A stretch of DNA of 64,000 nt from Streptomyces sp. NBC_01669 (GTDB lineage: Bacteria; Actinomycetota; Actinomycetes; Streptomycetales; Streptomycetaceae): the NCBI RefSeq assembly GCF_026339735.1, contig NZ_JAPEQG010000001.1, positions 8,493,001-8,557,000 on the forward strand, read 5' to 3'. The number at the start of each line of letters is the position of its first letter. The first letter of the stretch is position 1. The notes below the pieces were generated by a model that saw only the letters and a list, made by a program, of their open reading frames with translations, had not been told where the DNA came from and ran no database searches. The position numbers and the translations under genes are program-made. Positions 62,286 through 64,000 of this stretch are shown piece by piece.

Positions 62286-62732
62286 TTACTGCATCCAGCT
62301 GTCGGCGCCGGGGTCGCCGCCCTCCGCGCGTACGGCGAGCCGCTCGACGTAGTGCTTCCAGCCTTCCTCGTGCGCGGCGCAGGACTCCGGGGTGGGCAGG
62401 CCGCTGTGGACCAGCCGCAGCAACGTGCCGTCCGGAGTGGGTTCGAGGGTGATCTCCACGGTGCTGGACCCGGGCGCCACGGGCATGCCGCCCTCCTCCC
62501 AACCCCAGGTGAAGACAAGCCGGTTGGGTGGGTCGACCGAGAGGAAACGACCGGAGGCGACGTTCTCCCCGGTGACTCGCGTGCGGTAGGCGCCGCCCGG
62601 CTCGAAGGAGAACGTGCCGTCGGCGCCCATCCAGGACAGCCACTTCTCGCGGTCGGTGAAGAAGCCGAAGACGGTCTCCGGGCGGGCGGCGATGTGCCGC
62701 TCGAGCGTGACCGTGTCCGTGGGGGTGTTCAT
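62286..62732 (-). CDS. SRPBCC (AHSA1-like) domain protein
   Basis: A 148-residue START-fold protein: VTLERHIAARPETVFGFFTDREKWLSWMG at the N-terminus, PPNRLVFTWGWEE in the middle and EEGWKHYVERLAVRAEG at the end, the AHSA1 pattern with a hydrophobic ligand cavity. ATG 62732 overlaps the stop of the ArsR gene by four bases (ATGA), so they form an operon. In such pairs the ArsR regulator controls the SRPBCC protein, with an unknown ligand. Confidence 0.85.
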   Translation of the reverse strand: MNTPTDTVTLERHIAARPETVFGFFTDREKWLSWMGADGTFSFEPGGAYRTRVTGENVASGRFLSVDPPNRLVFTWGWEEGGMPVAPGSSTVEITLEPTPDGTLLRLVHSGLPTPESCAAHEEGWKHYVERLAVRAEGGDPGADSWMQ

Positions 62733-63040
62733 GGTGTGTTCTCGTTCCGTTCGGCCGCTTCGGCGAGACTGGCCAGGGCGTCGAGCTTGGCGCCCCACAT
62801 CGCCTGGAGATAGTCGGCGAGCGGGCCCAGAGCCTCGCGGTCCGCCCGGTAGAACCTTTTGGTCCCGTCCTTCCGCAGCGTAACCAGGCCGGCGTCCCGC
62901 AGCACTTTCAGATGCTGGGAGACCGCGCCGAAGGTGACCTCGAAGCGGGCTGCGATGTCCCCGGCGGGCAGCTCGTCGTCCCAGATCAGCCGCAGAATCT
63001 CGCGCCGTCTGGGCTCGGCGATGACTTGTACCGCGTCCAT
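62729..63040 (-). CDS. ArsR family transcriptional regulator
   Basis: A 103-residue winged-helix repressor (AEPRRREILRLIWDDELPAGDIAARFEVTFGAVSQHLKVLRDAGLVTLRKDGTKRFYRADREAL) without the Cys metal sites of classic ArsR/SmtB, thus of the metal-free subgroup that accompanies SRPBCC genes. ATG 63040. It diverges from a second SRPBCC gene at 63156 and probably controls both sides. Confidence 0.88.
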   Translation of the reverse strand: MDAVQVIAEPRRREILRLIWDDELPAGDIAARFEVTFGAVSQHLKVLRDAGLVTLRKDGTKRFYRADREALGPLADYLQAMWGAKLDALASLAEAAERNENTP

Positions 63041-63088
63041 GTTCCGAATTTTAGTCGACGCTTCAGTTTGCTATCCGGGGAGGGCTTA

Positions 63089-63106
63089 TTTTAGTGTGAA
63101 CTCAAA
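63089..63106. promoter_or_regulatory. candidate ArsR operator
   Basis: TTTTAGT-GTGA-ACTCAAA is a near-perfect inverted repeat (6 of 7) in the 115-bp A+T-rich gap between arsR and the divergent SRPBCC gene. A related TTTTAGT occurs near 63050 next to the arsR start. Confidence 0.5.
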
Positions 63107-63155
63107 TAGATCGCTTCCGCCGTACGACGGACGCATCACCCTTCAGGAGCTCCTC

Positions 63156-63578
63156 ATGGCCGAGATCAACTTCCAGACCGACATCGCCGCCGATCGCGGC
63201 CGCGTACTGGCGGCGCTCAACACCCACGACGGCCTCACCGGCTGGTGGACCAACGATGTGAACCGCAAGGATGAGGTCCTGTTCTTCAACTTCCCCGGCG
63301 TTCCCGAGCCCTTCCAGCTCCGCCGCGAGAAGGCCGACGAGGACAGCGTCGTCTGGGTGAATATCGGCACTTTCCCTCCGCACTGGGCCGGCACCACCAT
63401 TACCTGGGAACTGACCACGGGCCCCGACGGCGTCGGTACCCGCGTGGCCTTCTCGCACTCCGGCTTCACGGAGGGCGAATCCGAGCTGCCGATGATCAGT
63501 GACACCTGGGGTCAGCTGATGACCCGACTCAAGGGCTTCATCGAGACCGGCAAGCCCACTCCCTTCTTCACCGTCTGA
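63156..63578 (+). CDS. SRPBCC domain protein
   Basis: A 140-residue START-fold protein (AEINFQTDIAADRGRVLAALNTHDGLTGWWTNDV, then FPGVPEPFQLRREKADEDSVVW, then HSGFTEGESELPMISDTWGQLMTRLKGFIETG), AHSA1-like but different from the one at 62286. ATG 63156 follows AGGAG. It is divergent from arsR and followed 35 bp later by a DinB/MDMPI-like gene. Confidence 0.85.
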   Translation: MAEINFQTDIAADRGRVLAALNTHDGLTGWWTNDVNRKDEVLFFNFPGVPEPFQLRREKADEDSVVWVNIGTFPPHWAGTTITWELTTGPDGVGTRVAFSHSGFTEGESELPMISDTWGQLMTRLKGFIETGKPTPFFTV

Positions 63579-63613
63579 CCTGCCCGCACGAGACCAAAGA
63601 CCAGGAGCCCGCC

Positions 63614-64000
63614 ATGGATGCCGCACTCAACGAACTCGCCACCGCCTTTGCCGGTGTGGCCCGCGCCGTACACCCCGATCAGCTCGAAACACGCACCCCC
63701 TGCGAGAAGTTCACCGTCGCCGAGCTTCTCGGCCACCTCGCCGGAGTGCTGGCCGGCTCCGAGCGCGCCGCCCGCAAGCAGCCGCAGACTCCCGAGACCA
63801 CGGCCGCCGAGCCCGCGGCCGTCGCCGATCTCGCCCTCAAGGCAGCCGCGGCCTGGGCCGAACCCGCCGCGTACGAAGGCATGACCGCCTTCGGCCCCGG
63901 CGAGATGCCCGCCCAGTTCGCTGCCGCGATCACTCTGCAGGAACTCGCTCTGCACGGCTGGGACCTGAGCCGAGCGATCGGCCGCACCTTCACCGTCAGC
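63614..64000 (+). CDS. TIGR03086 / mycothiol-dependent MDMPI-like protein (cut by window edge)
   Basis: The first 129 residues of a DinB-fold, mycothiol-linked or metal-binding protein: DAALNELATAFAGVARAVHPDQLETRTPCEKFTVAELLGHLAGVL is the typical N-terminal helix bundle with the conserved TPC...W/FTV...LxxH motif (H of the metal site), and LALHGWDLSRAIGR near the end of the window carries the second His. ATG 63614 follows AGGAG. It is probably co-transcribed with the SRPBCC gene. Confidence 0.8.
   Translation, partial: MDAALNELATAFAGVARAVHPDQLETRTPCEKFTVAELLGHLAGVLAGSERAARKQPQTPETTAAEPAAVADLALKAAAAWAEPAAYEGMTAFGPGEMPAQFAAAITLQELALHGWDLSRAIGRTFTVS

Overview
The window looks like a piece of a Streptomyces (or close relative) chromosome, probably from an accessory-rich arm. 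The composition is strongly G+C-rich, many genes start with GTG or TTG behind GGAGG-type ribosome binding sites, and the gene content is typical of the genus: HelD-type RNA polymerase ATPase, MarR/TetR/GntR regulators, an ECF41 sigma factor, CsbD, and several PP2C/SpoIIE phosphatases. No rRNA, tRNA or CRISPR array was seen. About 55 apparently intact genes are mixed with more than 15 broken genes and transposon relics.

Region 1-8.4 kb: a cut-off cytochrome P450 diverges from an FAD monooxygenase around a perfect 7-2-7 inverted repeat. A Nudix-like gene is translationally coupled to an ABC exporter and followed by a methyltransferase remnant. A frameshifted drug-efflux MFS gene diverges from an unusual GntR-TetR double-HTH regulator across a pair of AGTGCACT palindromes. 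Region 8.4-15.7 kb: IS110 relic, a secreted glycine-rich protein, a small beta-trefoil lectin-like protein next to a 158-bp MITE, a MarR/MFS divergent pair, an intramembrane M50 protease with CBS domains, and CsbD. Region 15.9-28 kb: a large secreted subtilase, proline iminopeptidase, TPR and DUF2795-like small proteins, a secreted glycerophosphodiesterase, an LLM flavin oxidoreductase and an isochorismatase-like hydrolase.

Region 28.4-33.5 kb and 47.1-52.5 kb: five SpoIIE-type (PP2C) phosphatases in about 24 kb. Two are small membrane-anchored forms and two are PAS/GAF sensors (one ending in an anti-sigma-like HATPase). The fifth is a single open reading frame that joins a complete APC amino-acid permease to a PP2C phosphatase and a HATPase. 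That transporter-phosphatase-kinase fusion is the most striking object in the window: it looks like a permease wired directly to partner-switching signalling, and its phosphatase carries a Glu in place of a normally conserved metal-binding Asp.

Region 34-43.4 kb: alpha/beta hydrolases, truncated barstar, SMI1, TetR and SGNH fragments, a dienelactone hydrolase, a lipoprotein, and an Lrp/AzlCD branched-chain amino-acid export locus bracketed by two direct copies of a 40-bp structured repeat, each next to a DUF6225 gene or remnant. Region 43.6-47 kb: a HelD/HelR ATPase preceded by a perfect 40-bp palindrome. Region 53-64 kb: a TetR/FAD-monooxygenase pair, an ECF41 sigma factor with its usual SDR neighbour, an internally deleted NADH dehydrogenase, an IS200/IS605 element (intact tnpA, frameshifted tnpB, hairpins at both ends), a Cys-rich small protein, and an ArsR/SRPBCC/SRPBCC/DinB-like group.
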